From the NCBI RefSeq assembly GCF_003097235.1, contig NZ_QEQQ01000003.1, forward strand, positions 186,001-250,000: a stretch of 64,000 nucleotides of DNA. Direction: 5' to 3'. Source of the stretch: Pseudomonas sp. CC120222-01a (GTDB lineage Bacteria > Pseudomonadota > Gammaproteobacteria > Pseudomonadales > Pseudomonadaceae). Positions 1 through 8,741 of the stretch are shown here, in pieces. Each line of letters starts with the position of its first letter. Position 1 is the first letter of the stretch. The notes beneath the pieces were generated by a model. The model did no database searches and had not been told where the DNA came from. It saw nothing but the letters and a program-made list of their open reading frames with translations. Made by a program: the position numbers and the translations under genes.

Positions 1-2
1 TT

Positions 3-524
3 GGCGTGCCGCTGGGGTTGCTGGTCGGCAGCTACCGGCACCTGGAGGCGGCGACCACGCCGGCGTTCCAGTTCCTGCGGATGATCTCGCCACTGTCGTG
101 GATGCCGGTGGTGGTGATGCTGATGGGGGTGGGCGACCAGCCGATCTACTTCCTGTTGGCCTTTGCCGCACTGTGGCCGATCCTGCTCAACACTGCCGCT
201 GGCGTGCGTCAGCTCGACCCGCGCTGGCTGCAACTGAGCCGCAGCCTGAGTGCCACGCGTTGGGAAACCCTGTGCAAGGTGATTATCCCCGGGGTCATCG
301 GCCATGTGCTGACCGGGGTACGCCTGGCCATCGGCATCTTGTGGATCGTGCTGGTGCCGTGCGAGATGCTCGGGGTGAGTGCGGGGCTGGGGTACTTCAT
401 TCTCGATACCCGCGACCGCCTGGCGTATTCGGAGCTGATGGCGATGGTGCTGCTGATCGGCATACTCGGGTTCATGCTCGATGCCCTGGCCCGTGGGCTG
501 CATCGGCGTTGGGTGCATGCCTGA
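3..524 (+). CDS. ABC transporter permease, C-terminal part (cut by window start)
   Basis: The reading frame is open from the first bases and stops at 522-524, so only the C-terminal ~173 residues are present. The visible part has several hydrophobic segments and the permease EAA-like loop (around SLSATRWETLCKVIIPG) that contacts the ATPase. This is the pattern of BPD_transp_1 inner-membrane permeases of the SsuC/TauC/NrtB group, which import sulfonates, nitrate or similar small anions. The substrate cannot be told without the upstream genes. A REP-type inverted repeat follows directly and probably ends the transcript. Family call is firm, substrate open. Confidence 0.85.
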   Translation, partial: GVPLGLLVGSYRHLEAATTPAFQFLRMISPLSWMPVVVMLMGVGDQPIYFLLAFAALWPILLNTAAGVRQLDPRWLQLSRSLSATRWETLCKVIIPGVIGHVLTGVRLAIGILWIVLVPCEMLGVSAGLGYFILDTRDRLAYSELMAMVLLIGILGFMLDALARGLHRRWVHA

Positions 525-532
525 AGATTGCC

Positions 533-636
533 GGGGCCGCTTTGCGGCCCTTTCGCGACACAAGGCCGCTCCTACAAGAGATTGCGGTCCCTTGTAGGAG
601 CGGCCTTGTGTCGCGAAAGGGCTGCAAAGCAGCCCC
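533..636. repeat. REP-type inverted repeat pair
   Basis: Two arms of about 45 bp face each other: 533-578 and 591-636. Both carry the core CCGCTCCTACAAG or its complement, next to CTTTCGCGACACAAGG, with a short unpaired centre. The transcript can fold into a long hairpin. It lies between the end of the permease gene and the convergent GNAT gene, the usual place for Pseudomonas REP/BIME elements. Confidence 0.85.
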
Positions 637-642
637 AGAACA

Positions 643-1329
643 TCAATGCACCGACCTGCGCTGGCGTACACATTCCTTAGCCTGCACCGTCAACTCATCC
701 AGCCATTCATCCCGCTGCTGCTCGGCATCGAGCATGGCATCCTCACCCTGCTGATTGAGCAGGTAAGTGTGAATCTGCAGCACCTCGGCGGTCTGGTAGA
801 TCGGTGCAATGTCCAGCCGCCCGATCAGCGCACCACTGGCCTGGCCGGTGCTGCTCATCAGCACCTGCGGCCCGCTGGCGGCGACCGCCTGCATGCCCAT
901 GCTCTCGAACCAAGGCACCTGGCTGGCAAAGGCATTCAGCTCGACGCTGGCATAACGCGCCTGCACGTCACCCAGCAAGGCACGGGCAATGCCTTGGCGG
1001 CGGTGGCTGGGCGCCACGGCCAGAAACGCCAGGGCGCAGGCCTGTGGGTTGTCCTGGGCCGGCAAGGTCAGGGCGAAACCGAGCAATTGGTCCGGGGCCT
1101 CGGCATCCAGGGCCAGGGTCAGCTGCACCGCCAGGCCGCGGGTGCCGTCCATGGCCTGCAGGTACTGGTGCACCTCCATGCCGACACCGTACTGGTACAG
1201 CGGATACAAAGGGTTTTCGGCACGAATGGCGACACTGCTCAGATCGCCGACGTTGTGGATCACCAGCTCGCGGATCTGGTTCTGGAAGGATTCGGGCGGC
1301 ACGCTGTCGAGGCGGCTCAGGATGAACAT
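643..1329 (-). CDS. GNAT-family N-acetyltransferase
   Basis: The 228-residue product has the acetyl-CoA binding signature of the GNAT fold near residue 115 (VAPSHRRQGIARALL, matching V-x-P-x-x-R-x-x-G-x-G/A). An N-terminal domain precedes it and a C-terminal extension of about 80 residues follows. I chose the start MFILSRL at 1329; the longer frame begins with an unlikely proline/arginine-rich stretch. It converges on the ABC permease across a REP element and lies downstream of argC on the same strand with 73 bp between, so it may share that transcript. The acceptor substrate is unknown. Confidence 0.75.
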   Translation of the reverse strand: MFILSRLDSVPPESFQNQIRELVIHNVGDLSSVAIRAENPLYPLYQYGVGMEVHQYLQAMDGTRGLAVQLTLALDAEAPDQLLGFALTLPAQDNPQACALAFLAVAPSHRRQGIARALLGDVQARYASVELNAFASQVPWFESMGMQAVAASGPQVLMSSTGQASGALIGRLDIAPIYQTAEVLQIHTYLLNQQGEDAMLDAEQQRDEWLDELTVQAKECVRQRRSVH

Positions 1330-1402
1330 CGGGGGACGGGCTCCAGCTGCGGTTGGCTCACCCCGCACCGGGTTGGCGCGGGGTGCACAGTCTAAACCCT
1401 TT

Positions 1403-2338
1403 TTAGCCGCGCATCGCGGCGAGCATCAGGTCGAGGTTTTGTACCGCCGCGCCCGAGGCCCCCTTGCCGAGGTTGTCGAACACCGCCGTCAGCACCACCT
1501 GGCCGTGCTCGGGGTTGGCATACAGCGCCAGGCGCAGGTCGTTACTGTCGTTCAGCGCTTCAGGGTCGAGCGGGGTGGCCGGGCCTTGCTGGTGCAGGGG
1601 CATCACCTGCACATGGCGGGCGCCCTGGTAGTGCTGTTCCAGGCAAGCCTGCAACTGCTCGGCGCGAGGCTGGCCAGGCAGCAGGCGCAGTTGCAGCGGG
1701 ATGCTCAGGACGATGCCCTGGCGATAGGCCGCGTAACCTGGCAGGAACATCGGCCGTGCCGACAGCCCGGCGTGCTGCTGGATCTCCGGCACGTGCTTGT
1801 GCGTCAGTTCCAGGCCGTACAGCTGCAAGGTCGGGGCGTGTTCTGCGTCCGCTGCCTCGTGCCGCTCGACGGCTGCGCGGCCGCCGCCGGAATAGCCAGA
1901 GATGGCATGGATGCTCAGCGGGTAGTCGGCGGGCAGCAGACCGGCCTTCACCAGCGGACGCAGCAGGGCGATGGCGCCAGTGGGGTAGCAGCCAGGGTTG
2001 CTGACACGCTTGGCCTGGGCGATACGCTCGGCCTGCTGCCCGTCCAGTTCTGGCAAACCATAGATCCAGCCCGGAGTGGTGCGGTGCGCGGAGCTGGCGT
2101 CGATCACCCGCACGGTCGGGTTTTCGATGGCCGCCACGGCCTCGCGGGCGGCGTCGTCGGGCAAGCACAGCAAGGCGATGTCGGCGCTGTTGATGGCGTC
2201 GGCGCGGCGTTGCGGGTCCTTGCGCTCGGCTTCGGGCAGGGTCAGCAGGCGCAGGTCGGTACGGCCTTGCAGGCGGGCGTGGATCTGCAGGCCGGTGGTG
2301 CCTTGGTCGCCGTCGATGAAGACAACTGGGGTGTGCAT
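1403..2338 (-). CDS. argC: N-acetyl-gamma-glutamyl-phosphate reductase, short type 2 form
   Basis: This enzyme makes N-acetylglutamate semialdehyde with NADPH, the third step of arginine synthesis in the cytosol. The 311-residue length fits the type 2 (short) family of about 310 residues rather than the ~345-residue type 1. The N-terminus has the nucleotide-binding stretch [11 protein letters not shown] and the catalytic cysteine lies in [10 protein letters not shown] start at MHTPVVFI (2338); a longer frame reaches 2434 but its first 32 residues are not family-like. It is divergent from a LysR gene whose start is about 115 bp away, so that regulator may control it. Confidence 0.92.
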   Translation of the reverse strand: MHTPVVFIDGDQGTTGLQIHARLQGRTDLRLLTLPEAERKDPQRRADAINSADIALLCLPDDAAREAVAAIENPTVRVIDASSAHRTTPGWIYGLPELDGQQAERIAQAKRVSNPGCYPTGAIALLRPLVKAGLLPADYPLSIHAISGYSGGGRAAVERHEAADAEHAPTLQLYGLELTHKHVPEIQQHAGLSARPMFLPGYAAYRQGIVLSIPLQLRLLPGQPRAEQLQACLEQHYQGARHVQVMPLHQQGPATPLDPEALNDSNDLRLALYANPEHGQVVLTAVFDNLGKGASGAAVQNLDLMLAAMRG

Positions 2339-2453
2339 GGTCGGGAGTCCGGTCAGGGGAGGGGATGGCCTATGCTCGCCTGTGGCGTTGCCAAAGAAAA
2401 TTTGAATATCATGACGCTGACGTTCAGTTTTCATGAATCAAGGATCGCCGCCC

Positions 2454-3335
2454 ATGCGCGAAATCAGCCTCGACCGCCTGCGCACCCTGGTGGTGATCGC
2501 CGACCTGGGCTCCTTTGCCGAAGCCGCCCGCCAGCTCAACCTGGCGCCACCCACCATCAGCCTGCACGTGGCCGAGCTGGAGGCGCGGGTCGGCGCGCCG
2601 CTGCTGACCCGCAACCGCAATCAGGTGCGCCCCACGACTATCGGCGAGACCTTGCTGACACGCGCTCGTCGCTTGCTGGCCGATGCCGACCTGGCCCTGG
2701 ACGAGGTGCGCCGACAGGTCGAGGGGCTGACCGGACGGGTGCGCCTGGGCGCCTCCACGGGTGCCATTGCTCATCTGCTACCCAGGGCCCTTGAGCATCT
2801 GCGGGTGGCGCACCCCGGTATCGACGTGCAGGTTCAGGTGCTGACCTCCCAGGCTTCCCTGGCCCGCTTGCGCGAAGGCACCCTGGATGTCGGCCTGGTG
2901 GCGCTGCCGCAGGTGGCCGGCAAGGGCGTCAGGCTCACGCCCTGGCGGCGTGACCCGATCCTGGCGTATGTGCCGGCCGACTGGCAGCCACCCGCCAAGG
3001 TCACCCCCGCCTGGCTGGCGCAGCGTGCGTTGATTCTCAATGACAACAGCACCCAGCTGTCGCGGGTGACGGGGGAGTGGTTCGCGGCGGCGGGTTTGTA
3101 TCCCGAGCCGCGCATCGAGCTGAACTACAACGACGCCATCAAGAGCCTGGTGGGCGCCGGCTATGGCGCGACCTTGTTGCCGCAGGAAGGTGAGGGCGCC
3201 GAACTGGACCGGCGCATAGCGCGCCGGCCGCTGCGGCCTGGGTTGTGGCGCCAGCTGGGGATCGCCTGCCGGGAGGGGCAGGTAGAGCGGGCCACAGGGT
3301 TCGTGCTGGAGGCGCTGGAGCGCTTGCGCCAGTAG
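2454..3335 (+). CDS. LysR-family transcriptional regulator
   Basis: The 293-residue protein begins with the LysR winged helix-turn-helix (residues ~5-63: SLDRLRTLVVIADLGSFAEA then LNLAPPTISLHVAELE). A periplasmic-binding-like effector domain follows. The start MREISLDRL at 2454 is preferred over 2433 because family members begin a few residues before the first helix. It is divergent from argC. The inducer is unknown. Confidence 0.88.
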   Translation: MREISLDRLRTLVVIADLGSFAEAARQLNLAPPTISLHVAELEARVGAPLLTRNRNQVRPTTIGETLLTRARRLLADADLALDEVRRQVEGLTGRVRLGASTGAIAHLLPRALEHLRVAHPGIDVQVQVLTSQASLARLREGTLDVGLVALPQVAGKGVRLTPWRRDPILAYVPADWQPPAKVTPAWLAQRALILNDNSTQLSRVTGEWFAAAGLYPEPRIELNYNDAIKSLVGAGYGATLLPQEGEGAELDRRIARRPLRPGLWRQLGIACREGQVERATGFVLEALERLRQ

Positions 3336-3432
3336 CGGCAGCAAGCCCCACGCCCAGGCCCGTCACATGCCATTGCGGGTACGGGCGTTCATCGACTTCC
3401 TGTTTGCCGAGGGCGCTCGACCGCTGATCTGA
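3336..3432 (+). pseudogene. C-terminal relic of a second LysR-type regulator
   Basis: Just after the LysR stop, another frame encodes HAQARHMPLRVRAFIDFLFA and then EGARPLI and a stop at 3430-3432. The pattern H-x-P-x-[RK]-[VI]-R-A-F-[IV]-D-F-L is the typical last helix of LysR proteins of the CrgA/AaeR group. No start codon, DNA-binding domain or effector domain goes with it. I read it as the tail of a deleted LysR gene. It cannot be the end of the upstream gene, which already has its own complete tail. Confidence 0.6.
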
Positions 3433-3523
3433 ACCGACACACGGGGCCTGCGCCGACTATGCTCTTTTCTGCGTCGAGCCATTGTCTCTCGATGACCATT
3501 CCGATTACCCAGGAGAACGCTCC

Positions 3524-3796
3524 ATGAAATCCATGAAATTCGTGCCTCTACTGGTGATTGCCTCTGTGTTGAGCTTTACCGCCCACGCCGACCCTAAAAG
3601 CAACTGCGCGGCCAAGATCAGTGAACTGGAAAGTATCCATAAAGCCGATGGCCCGGGGCTGCATGGTGGCATGGCACACGACTTCAAAGAGCACTTGAAA
3701 ACAGCCAAGGACGCGCAGGCGAAGGGGGACTATACCCAATGCCAGGCCTCGGCTGACCAAGCCAAGACCATCTACAACAAGGCCCGCAGCAGATAG
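3524..3796 (+). CDS. Small secreted protein of unknown function
   Basis: The 90-residue product starts with a signal peptide (MKSMKFVPLLVIASVLSF with a cleavage site after THA). The mature protein is hydrophilic and has two cysteines (SNCAAKI and TQCQASAD), likely one disulfide in the periplasm. A good ribosome binding site, AGGAG, lies about 8 bases before 3524, which fixes the start. The small helical mature part with paired cysteines recalls DUF1090-like proteins, but I do not claim that family. A hairpin at 3811-3842 follows. Confidence 0.65.
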   Translation: MKSMKFVPLLVIASVLSFTAHADPKSNCAAKISELESIHKADGPGLHGGMAHDFKEHLKTAKDAQAKGDYTQCQASADQAKTIYNKARSR

Positions 3797-3810
3797 TTAC
3801 CTGGCTGTAC

Positions 3811-3842
3811 GGCTTCTTCGCGGCGATGCCCGTGAAGAGGCC
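3811..3842 (+). terminator. Stem-loop after the small secreted protein gene
   Basis: GGCTTCTTCGCGG pairs imperfectly with CCCGTGAAGAGGCC around the loop CGATG. No long T run follows, so it may act as a weak or bidirectional terminator between convergent genes. Confidence 0.45.
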
Positions 3843-3889
3843 GGCCATGCCAGGCTTTCAGCCCCACGAAGCCCCCACCGGATCGAGCA

Positions 3890-4540
3890 TCAGAACCAGC
3901 GGTCGTTCTTCTTCCGGCCACGGGTCAGCGCCGGCAGGAGCAGCCCCGCCAGCAGGCCCGCCCCGGCGATGCTGCCGCCATAGACCATGTAGCGCATCAT
4001 CACCTGCTTGTTCTCGTCGCCCAGGCGTGCCTGGGTATCGCGCAGGCTCGACTGGCTTTGGTCGAGCTGTTCGTTAAGCGCCTGGTTGCGCGCTTCCAGT
4101 TCATCGATGAGCTTCTTGCGCGAGTCGAGGGTTTCCTGCATGCCCTGCACGCGGTTCTTCCAGCTGTCATCGATGGTCTTGAGCTGCCCGGACAGCTCCG
4201 CTACCTGTGCGTCGAGTTGCGGCAGGCGCTCGTTCTGGCCAGGCACCGACTGCAGGTCGTTGGTGAGGATCCACACTAGGTCGCCGTTCTGCCCGCGTAC
4301 CTGGCTGTAGTTGCCCTGGGTGCCGACCAGGGTGAGTTTCTGCCCGGACTTGAGCGTGCCGACGATGCGGTGGCCATCGGTCGGGCCACTGCGCACGTAG
4401 GTGCTCAAGCTGTCGCTGACCCAGCGCGCATCGCTGGCCGGCTCTTCGGCATGCGCGGGGACGGCAAGAGCCACCAGGGCGGCGAGCAGGCTGCCGCGCA
4501 GGGCAGGGAGGGCAAGGGAGGCTGGGCGGGATTCAGGCAT
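3890..4540 (-). CDS. TIGR04211-type SH3 domain protein (YgiM-like), membrane-anchored
   Basis: The 216-residue protein has a signal peptide ending near PAHAEE, then a bacterial SH3 domain (about residues 30-90: VSDSLSTYVRSGPTDGHRIV and following). A coiled-coil runs from about residue 100 to 170, then one C-terminal membrane segment (GGSIAGAGLLAGLLLPAL) and a basic tail. This is the domain order of YgiM/TIGR04211 proteins, which sit in the inner membrane facing the periplasm. The start MPESRP at 4540 directly precedes the signal peptide. Its cellular role is not known. Confidence 0.85.
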   Translation of the reverse strand: MPESRPASLALPALRGSLLAALVALAVPAHAEEPASDARWVSDSLSTYVRSGPTDGHRIVGTLKSGQKLTLVGTQGNYSQVRGQNGDLVWILTNDLQSVPGQNERLPQLDAQVAELSGQLKTIDDSWKNRVQGMQETLDSRKKLIDELEARNQALNEQLDQSQSSLRDTQARLGDENKQVMMRYMVYGGSIAGAGLLAGLLLPALTRGRKKNDRWF

Positions 4541-4821
4541 TTTGGGTCTTCGCTGCAACAGAAAAAAATAGGCCCGGTAACTGTAGATCAGCGACGGAGC
4601 CGGCGAACCGGTCGGTGAATTGACCGTCAGGGACAGACCGTATTTTTGTAAGCAGGTTCACTGCTGAATGTAGGAATTACCTACAGAATGTTGCAAATGC
4701 CGGGCTAGAGGCGCTGCGTGCCCATGACACGATTGTAATGCTGCGATCACCTTGGCGTTATCCACCAGGCCCCACTCTCCGACTCCGCCGACACAACAAA
4801 AACGTCCCCAAGGAGCTTCGG
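4541..4821. promoter_or_regulatory. Intergenic region with a TGTAGG palindrome upstream of the OprD porin gene
   Basis: The divergent gap carries a perfect 17-bp palindrome, TGTAGGAATTACCTACA, at 4669-4685, about 137 bases before the porin start. Its binding protein is unknown. A clear ribosome binding site (AAGGAG) precedes the porin start. Similar TGTAGG/CCTACA motifs recur at 60411-60520. Confidence 0.4.
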
Positions 4822-6165
4822 ATGACCCGAACCGCACCCCTGTCCCTGGCTGCATGCCTGGCGCTGTCTGGCGTCAGTACATCGGCAAGCGCCGCCCAAG
4901 AAGCAGCCGAAGGCTTCATCGAGGGCAGCACGCTCAACGTGCTCAATCGCAACCTCTACTTCAACCGCGACAACCGCGACGGGCCGGCCCCGGTGCACAA
5001 CGCTACCAAGCCGGCCAGCAATGGTTATTCCGAAGCCTGGGCGCACGCCATCATCGCCCGTTACGAATCCGGCTTCACCCAAGGCACGGTGGGTTTCGGC
5101 CTGGACGCCTTCGCCATGCTCGGGCTCAAGCTGGACACCGGCGGTGGGCGCAACGGTGGGCGCAGTTCGTTCGATGTGCTGCCGGTGGACCACGACGGCC
5201 AGGCGCGCGATGACTACAGCAAGCTGGGTGGAGCCGCCAAGGTGCGCCTGTTCGATACCGTGCTCAAGGTGGGCGATGTGTTCCCGGCCAACCCGGTGGT
5301 GGCCGCGGGCGATTCGCGCCTGTTGCCAGAGAGCTTTCGCGGGGTGACCGTGGAGAACACCAGCCTCAAGGACCTGACCCTGCAGGCCGGCCGCCTGCAT
5401 GCGATGAGCCAGCCGGTCTCCAGCGACATGCGCGAGAACTTCGTGACCTTCTATGGCGGCCCCGTGGACTCGCCCTGGATCGCTTATGGCGGTGGCGACT
5501 ACGACCTTAACGAGCACATCAGCGTCAGCCTGTTCAGCAGCCGGCTCAAGGATGTGTGGAACCAGTACTACGCCGGTACCAGTGCCAGCTGGCCACTTGC
5601 TGAAGACGTCGCACTGATCGGTGGCCTGAATTACTACAAGGCCGTCGATGAAGGCCAGCAGCGCCTGGGCGCGTTCGACAACGATATCTGGAGCGCGAAA
5701 CTCGGGGTGCGCTTCGGCGCGCATACCGTGGCGCTGAGCCACCAGCGCAACAATGGCGACGATGATTTCGACTACCTGCGCCAGTCCGACTCGATCTTCC
5801 TCGACAACTCCATCCAGTACAGCGACTTCAATTCGCCCAAGGAGCGCTCGTGGATGCTGCGCTACGACCTGGACATGGCGACCTACGGGGTGCCGGGGCT
5901 GTCGTTCATGACCCGTTACGCAAAAGGTACCGATGCCGACTATTCCAACGCCAACGCCTTCTACATGCGCCGCGACGCCGACGGCAATCCATTGACCGAC
6001 CAGAAGCGCTGGGAGCGGGATGTCGAGGTCAAGTATGTGGTGCAAAGCGGCGCGGCCAAGGACCTGTCGTTGCGCGTGCGCCAGGCAACAACGCGGGCCA
6101 CGGCGTTCGAGTCGGACCTGGACGAAGTACGGCTGATCGTCGAGTACCCGCTGTCTGTGCTGTGA
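4822..6165 (+). CDS. OprD-family outer-membrane porin
   Basis: The 447-residue product has a signal peptide (cleaved after ASA, ~residue 25). The N-terminal part FIEGSTLNVLNRNLYFNRD is the signature start of OprD-family 18-strand porins. Alternating aromatic strands follow, with a terminal strand EVRLIVEYPL typical of the family. These proteins take up small carboxylates, amino acids or peptides across the outer membrane. I start at MTRTAPL, 12 bases after AAGGAG. The substrate cannot be told from this sequence. A strong terminator follows at 6215-6241, so it is a single-gene transcript. Confidence 0.93.
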   Translation: MTRTAPLSLAACLALSGVSTSASAAQEAAEGFIEGSTLNVLNRNLYFNRDNRDGPAPVHNATKPASNGYSEAWAHAIIARYESGFTQGTVGFGLDAFAMLGLKLDTGGGRNGGRSSFDVLPVDHDGQARDDYSKLGGAAKVRLFDTVLKVGDVFPANPVVAAGDSRLLPESFRGVTVENTSLKDLTLQAGRLHAMSQPVSSDMRENFVTFYGGPVDSPWIAYGGGDYDLNEHISVSLFSSRLKDVWNQYYAGTSASWPLAEDVALIGGLNYYKAVDEGQQRLGAFDNDIWSAKLGVRFGAHTVALSHQRNNGDDDFDYLRQSDSIFLDNSIQYSDFNSPKERSWMLRYDLDMATYGVPGLSFMTRYAKGTDADYSNANAFYMRRDADGNPLTDQKRWERDVEVKYVVQSGAAKDLSLRVRQATTRATAFESDLDEVRLIVEYPLSVL

Positions 6166-6214
6166 ATTCACCTTTGGAAGCGTTCAAGCTCCTTTGGTAA
6201 AAGGTGGATGGTTT

Positions 6215-6241
6215 GGCGCCCCGCGTGGGGCGCCTTTTTTT
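6215..6241 (+). terminator. Rho-independent terminator after the porin gene
   Basis: A perfect 8-bp stem, GGCGCCCC (6215-6222) with GGGGCGCC (6227-6234), a 4-base loop and seven T residues. It overlaps the region just upstream of the TetR gene. Confidence 0.92.
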
Positions 6242-6301
6242 GATTTTTGCCCCATGCTCAACCTTGCTATCCTCGCCGGCATTCACCGCAGCGAGCCGAG
6301 C

Positions 6302-6850
6302 ATGCCCAGACCGAAGAAACACGACCTCACCACCGCAGACAGCAAGGCCGTGATCATCGATGCCGCGTTGCAGGTCATCCGCCAGGAAGGTGCCGGTTGC
6401 GCCACTTACCGACGCATCGCCGCCGAGGCTGGCGTTTCGCCCGGGACCATGACTTACCACTTCGCCAACATCAACGAAATCGTCGCCGCAGCTTTTGTGA
6501 AAATGAGCAATGGCATTGCCGACCAGTATTTCCGCCAACTCGGCGAAGCCCGTGATACCGCCCACGCCCGTGAACTGGTCGCCGACCTGATCTGCGGCGA
6601 CTTGTGGAAGGCTTCGGGGCAGATGCTGCTGATTTTCGAGCTGTACACCTTCGTCTCGCGCAACCCCGAGTACACCTACGTGATGGATGACTGGATGGCA
6701 CGTTCGCGCCAGGCCCTGCAGTTCCATTTCGACGAGAAGACCGCACGGGCCCTCGATGCGCTGATCGAAGGCTTTACCATCCACAATGCCCTGAGCAAGA
6801 CCACGGTCAGCCGGGCCGACATCCTGGCGTTGATCCAGGCGATTGCGTGA
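6302..6850 (+). CDS. TetR-family transcriptional regulator
   Basis: The 182-residue product has a TetR N-terminal helix-turn-helix (residues ~15-60: IIDAALQVIRQEGAGCATYR, then AEAGVSPGTMTYHFANINEI). A variable ligand-binding domain follows. The start at 6302 is the first ATG that keeps the domain and avoids the terminator upstream. It lies downstream of the OprD porin on the same strand but behind a strong terminator, so it has its own promoter. Target and ligand are unknown. Confidence 0.88.
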   Translation: MPRPKKHDLTTADSKAVIIDAALQVIRQEGAGCATYRRIAAEAGVSPGTMTYHFANINEIVAAAFVKMSNGIADQYFRQLGEARDTAHARELVADLICGDLWKASGQMLLIFELYTFVSRNPEYTYVMDDWMARSRQALQFHFDEKTARALDALIEGFTIHNALSKTTVSRADILALIQAIA

Positions 6851-6893
6851 AGGTAACGCTGGCATCGACAGCCGAGCCAGTCACTCAACCTCA

Positions 6894-6979
6894 TGCTCTG
6901 CTTTTACTTCTCAGCGCGCGATAGTTCAGGCGACGCGCTTAGAAGCAAAAGCAGAGCAAGAGCAAGAGCAAGGGTGGCG
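6894..6979. repeat. Long inverted repeat plus GAGCAA tandem repeat
   Basis: TGCTCTGCTTTTACTTCT (from 6894) pairs with AGAAGCAAAAGCAGAGCA (ending 6958), with a GCGCG-rich centre. The right arm runs into three to four copies of GAGCAA. It lies between the convergent TetR and cupin genes and could end both transcripts. Confidence 0.6.
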
Positions 6980-6996
6980 AGGCGTACAGCGCAAGA

Positions 6997-7638
6997 TCAG
7001 AGGCCCAGCGTGAGTGCTGCGTCCTTGATCCAGAAACGAGCACCCTGAGCGCCGGCGCGTGCCTGCAAGGGCGTGCCTGCCGGCAGGCGCATCCAGCTCA
7101 GCGGCTGAAGGCTGAAGTCCGCGCCGGCCAGGTTGCCCTGCAGAAGCAGACATTCCAGTCCACGCGAGTTGTCCAGATGGACAGGGGCGCCGGGTTGCAC
7201 GTGCTTCAGATACACCTGTTCATGGGCGTTCGAGAACAGCAGATGATCGCCCAGCGCCGATAACGTTGCGACCAGCTGTTGGCCATCTTCACGATGAAAC
7301 TGCTGCAGGCGAACAAAGATCGTGCAGCCTTCGCTCGACTTCGGCGCATGAGCGCTGCCTGGCGGATTGCGTACGTAGCTGCCAACCGGATAACGGCCGC
7401 GCTCATCCTCGAACACGCCTTCCAGCACCACGAATTCTTCGCCACCCGGGTGCTGGTGAGCGCTGAAGTGGCTGCCGGGGGCATAGCGCACCAGGCTGGT
7501 GGCGCGAGCCTTTTCACCGCCGATGCGAAACAGCGGGCGACGTTCGACACCAGGCAACGGGCTGGCCAGCCAGGGCAGGTCGGCACCGTGCATGATGGCG
7601 GGCAGGGTGAGGTCGGCGTTCAGGCGGTCTGGGAGCAT
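6997..7638 (-). CDS. Bicupin protein of the ChrR-like type
   Basis: The 213-residue protein has an N-terminal cupin with the metal-binding pattern H-x-H-x5-E (SAHQHPGGEEFVVLEG) followed by the second motif PVGSYVRNPPGSAH. A weaker second cupin lies in the C-terminal half. This matches ChrR-type cupins, which in the photooxidative ChrR anti-sigma factor form the sensor part. Here the zinc-binding anti-sigma domain and a partner sigma gene are missing, so an enzyme or metal-bound sensor role is open. The start at 7638 (MLPDRLN) removes an N-terminal stretch translated from the REP element. Confidence 0.78.
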   Translation of the reverse strand: MLPDRLNADLTLPAIMHGADLPWLASPLPGVERRPLFRIGGEKARATSLVRYAPGSHFSAHQHPGGEEFVVLEGVFEDERGRYPVGSYVRNPPGSAHAPKSSEGCTIFVRLQQFHREDGQQLVATLSALGDHLLFSNAHEQVYLKHVQPGAPVHLDNSRGLECLLLQGNLAGADFSLQPLSWMRLPAGTPLQARAGAQGARFWIKDAALTLGL

Positions 7639-7672
7639 GGCGGTTTTCCTGGCATCGATGGTTGGCTGTAGC

Positions 7673-7765
7673 GGCCCTTTCGCGGGCACGCCCGCTCCCA
7701 CAGGTACAGCGCAAGATTCGAGCTCGGTGGAGTCCTGTGGGAGCGGGCGTGCCCGCGAAAGGGCC
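7673..7765. repeat. REP-type inverted repeat pair
   Basis: The arms 7673-7704 and 7734-7765 are perfect complements: GGCCCTTTCGCGGGCACGCC with CCGCTCCCACAGG and the reverse. The spacer is 29 bp. It lies between the divergent cupin and EamA genes. Confidence 0.88.
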
Positions 7766-7862
7766 AGTACAGGCACCCATCTATGATCCGGTGTTGTGGG
7801 ATCTCGATAAAGGCTTTAAAACACCCACAAACAAGAAATTCCATCTCAGAGGTGACCACACC

Positions 7863-8741
7863 ATGAGTGCCCGCACTACCGCCATCGCCGGTCAAGGCAA
7901 CAAATCCTGGCTCTGGCCAGCGCTGTTCAGCCTGGTGGCCTTCGCCGCCAACTCGATCTTCTGCCGCCTGGCCCTGCGCGACGGGGCGATCGATGCCGAG
8001 TCGTTCACCATGGTGCGGCTGGCCAGTGGGGCGGTGTTTCTGCTCCTGCTGATGCGCCTGCGCAAGCCGGGCATGGCCCTGGGGGGCAGCTGGAAGGGCG
8101 GGCTGGCGTTGTACCTCTATGCCTACCTGTTTTCCGTGGCCTACCTGCAGTTGGGTGCCGGCGTCGGTGCCTTGGTGCTGTTCGGTGCCGTGCAGATCAC
8201 CATGTTCGCCGTCGCCTGGCTCAGGGGCGAACGCCTCAGCGCACGCACCTTGCTGGGCATGCTGATCGCGTTCGCCGGCCTGGTCCTGCTGCTGTTGCCC
8301 GGTGCTGAAGCGCCCCCGCTGCTCAGTGCCCTGGTGATGGCGGCATCCGGCGTGGCCTGGGGCGCCTATTCGCTGCTGGGTAAAGGTTCGCCCAATCCGC
8401 TGGCCGACACCGCCGGCAACTTCGTCCGCAGTCTGCCCCTGCTACTAGTGCTTGGCGTGGTCATGCTGGTGCTGGCACGCACTCATGTCAGCCCAGCAGG
8501 GTTGCTGTATGCCCTGGCTTCGGGGGTGCTGGCCTCCGGCGCGGGCTATGCGGTGTGGTACGGGGTGGTGAAGCAGGTCAGTGCCCAGCAGGCGGCGACG
8601 ATGCAACTCAGTGTGCCGGTCATCGCCGCACTGGGCGGGGTGGTGCTGATCGGCGAGCCGATGTCGCTGCGCCTGCTGCTTGCCTCGCTGGTGGTGCTCG
8701 GCGGCGTGGCGCTGGCATTGCTGCCAGTCAGGGCACATTAG
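7863..8741 (+). CDS. EamA/DMT-superfamily membrane exporter
   Basis: The 292-residue product has about ten hydrophobic helices in two repeats, each an EamA domain (about residues 15-145 and 155-285), the layout of drug/metabolite transporters such as RhaT or YdcZ relatives. The start MSARTTAI at 7863 follows AGAGGTGAC, a usable ribosome binding site; the longer frame upstream translates REP sequence. Its stop overlaps by 4 bp the stop of the convergent outer-membrane gene. Substrate unknown. Confidence 0.87.
   Translation: MSARTTAIAGQGNKSWLWPALFSLVAFAANSIFCRLALRDGAIDAESFTMVRLASGAVFLLLLMRLRKPGMALGGSWKGGLALYLYAYLFSVAYLQLGAGVGALVLFGAVQITMFAVAWLRGERLSARTLLGMLIAFAGLVLLLLPGAEAPPLLSALVMAASGVAWGAYSLLGKGSPNPLADTAGNFVRSLPLLLVLGVVMLVLARTHVSPAGLLYALASGVLASGAGYAVWYGVVKQVSAQQAATMQLSVPVIAALGGVVLIGEPMSLRLLLASLVVLGGVALALLPVRAH

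Noticed and set aside
989..2794. 601-codon open frame on the plus strand across argC
   Set aside because: Lies opposite argC and the GNAT gene and enters the LysR gene in a wrong frame; composition is that of a shadow frame.
7662..7862. N-terminal extension of the EamA gene starting at 7662
   Set aside because: The extension translates REP sequence; the ATG at 7863 with an AGAGGTGAC ribosome binding site is the real start.
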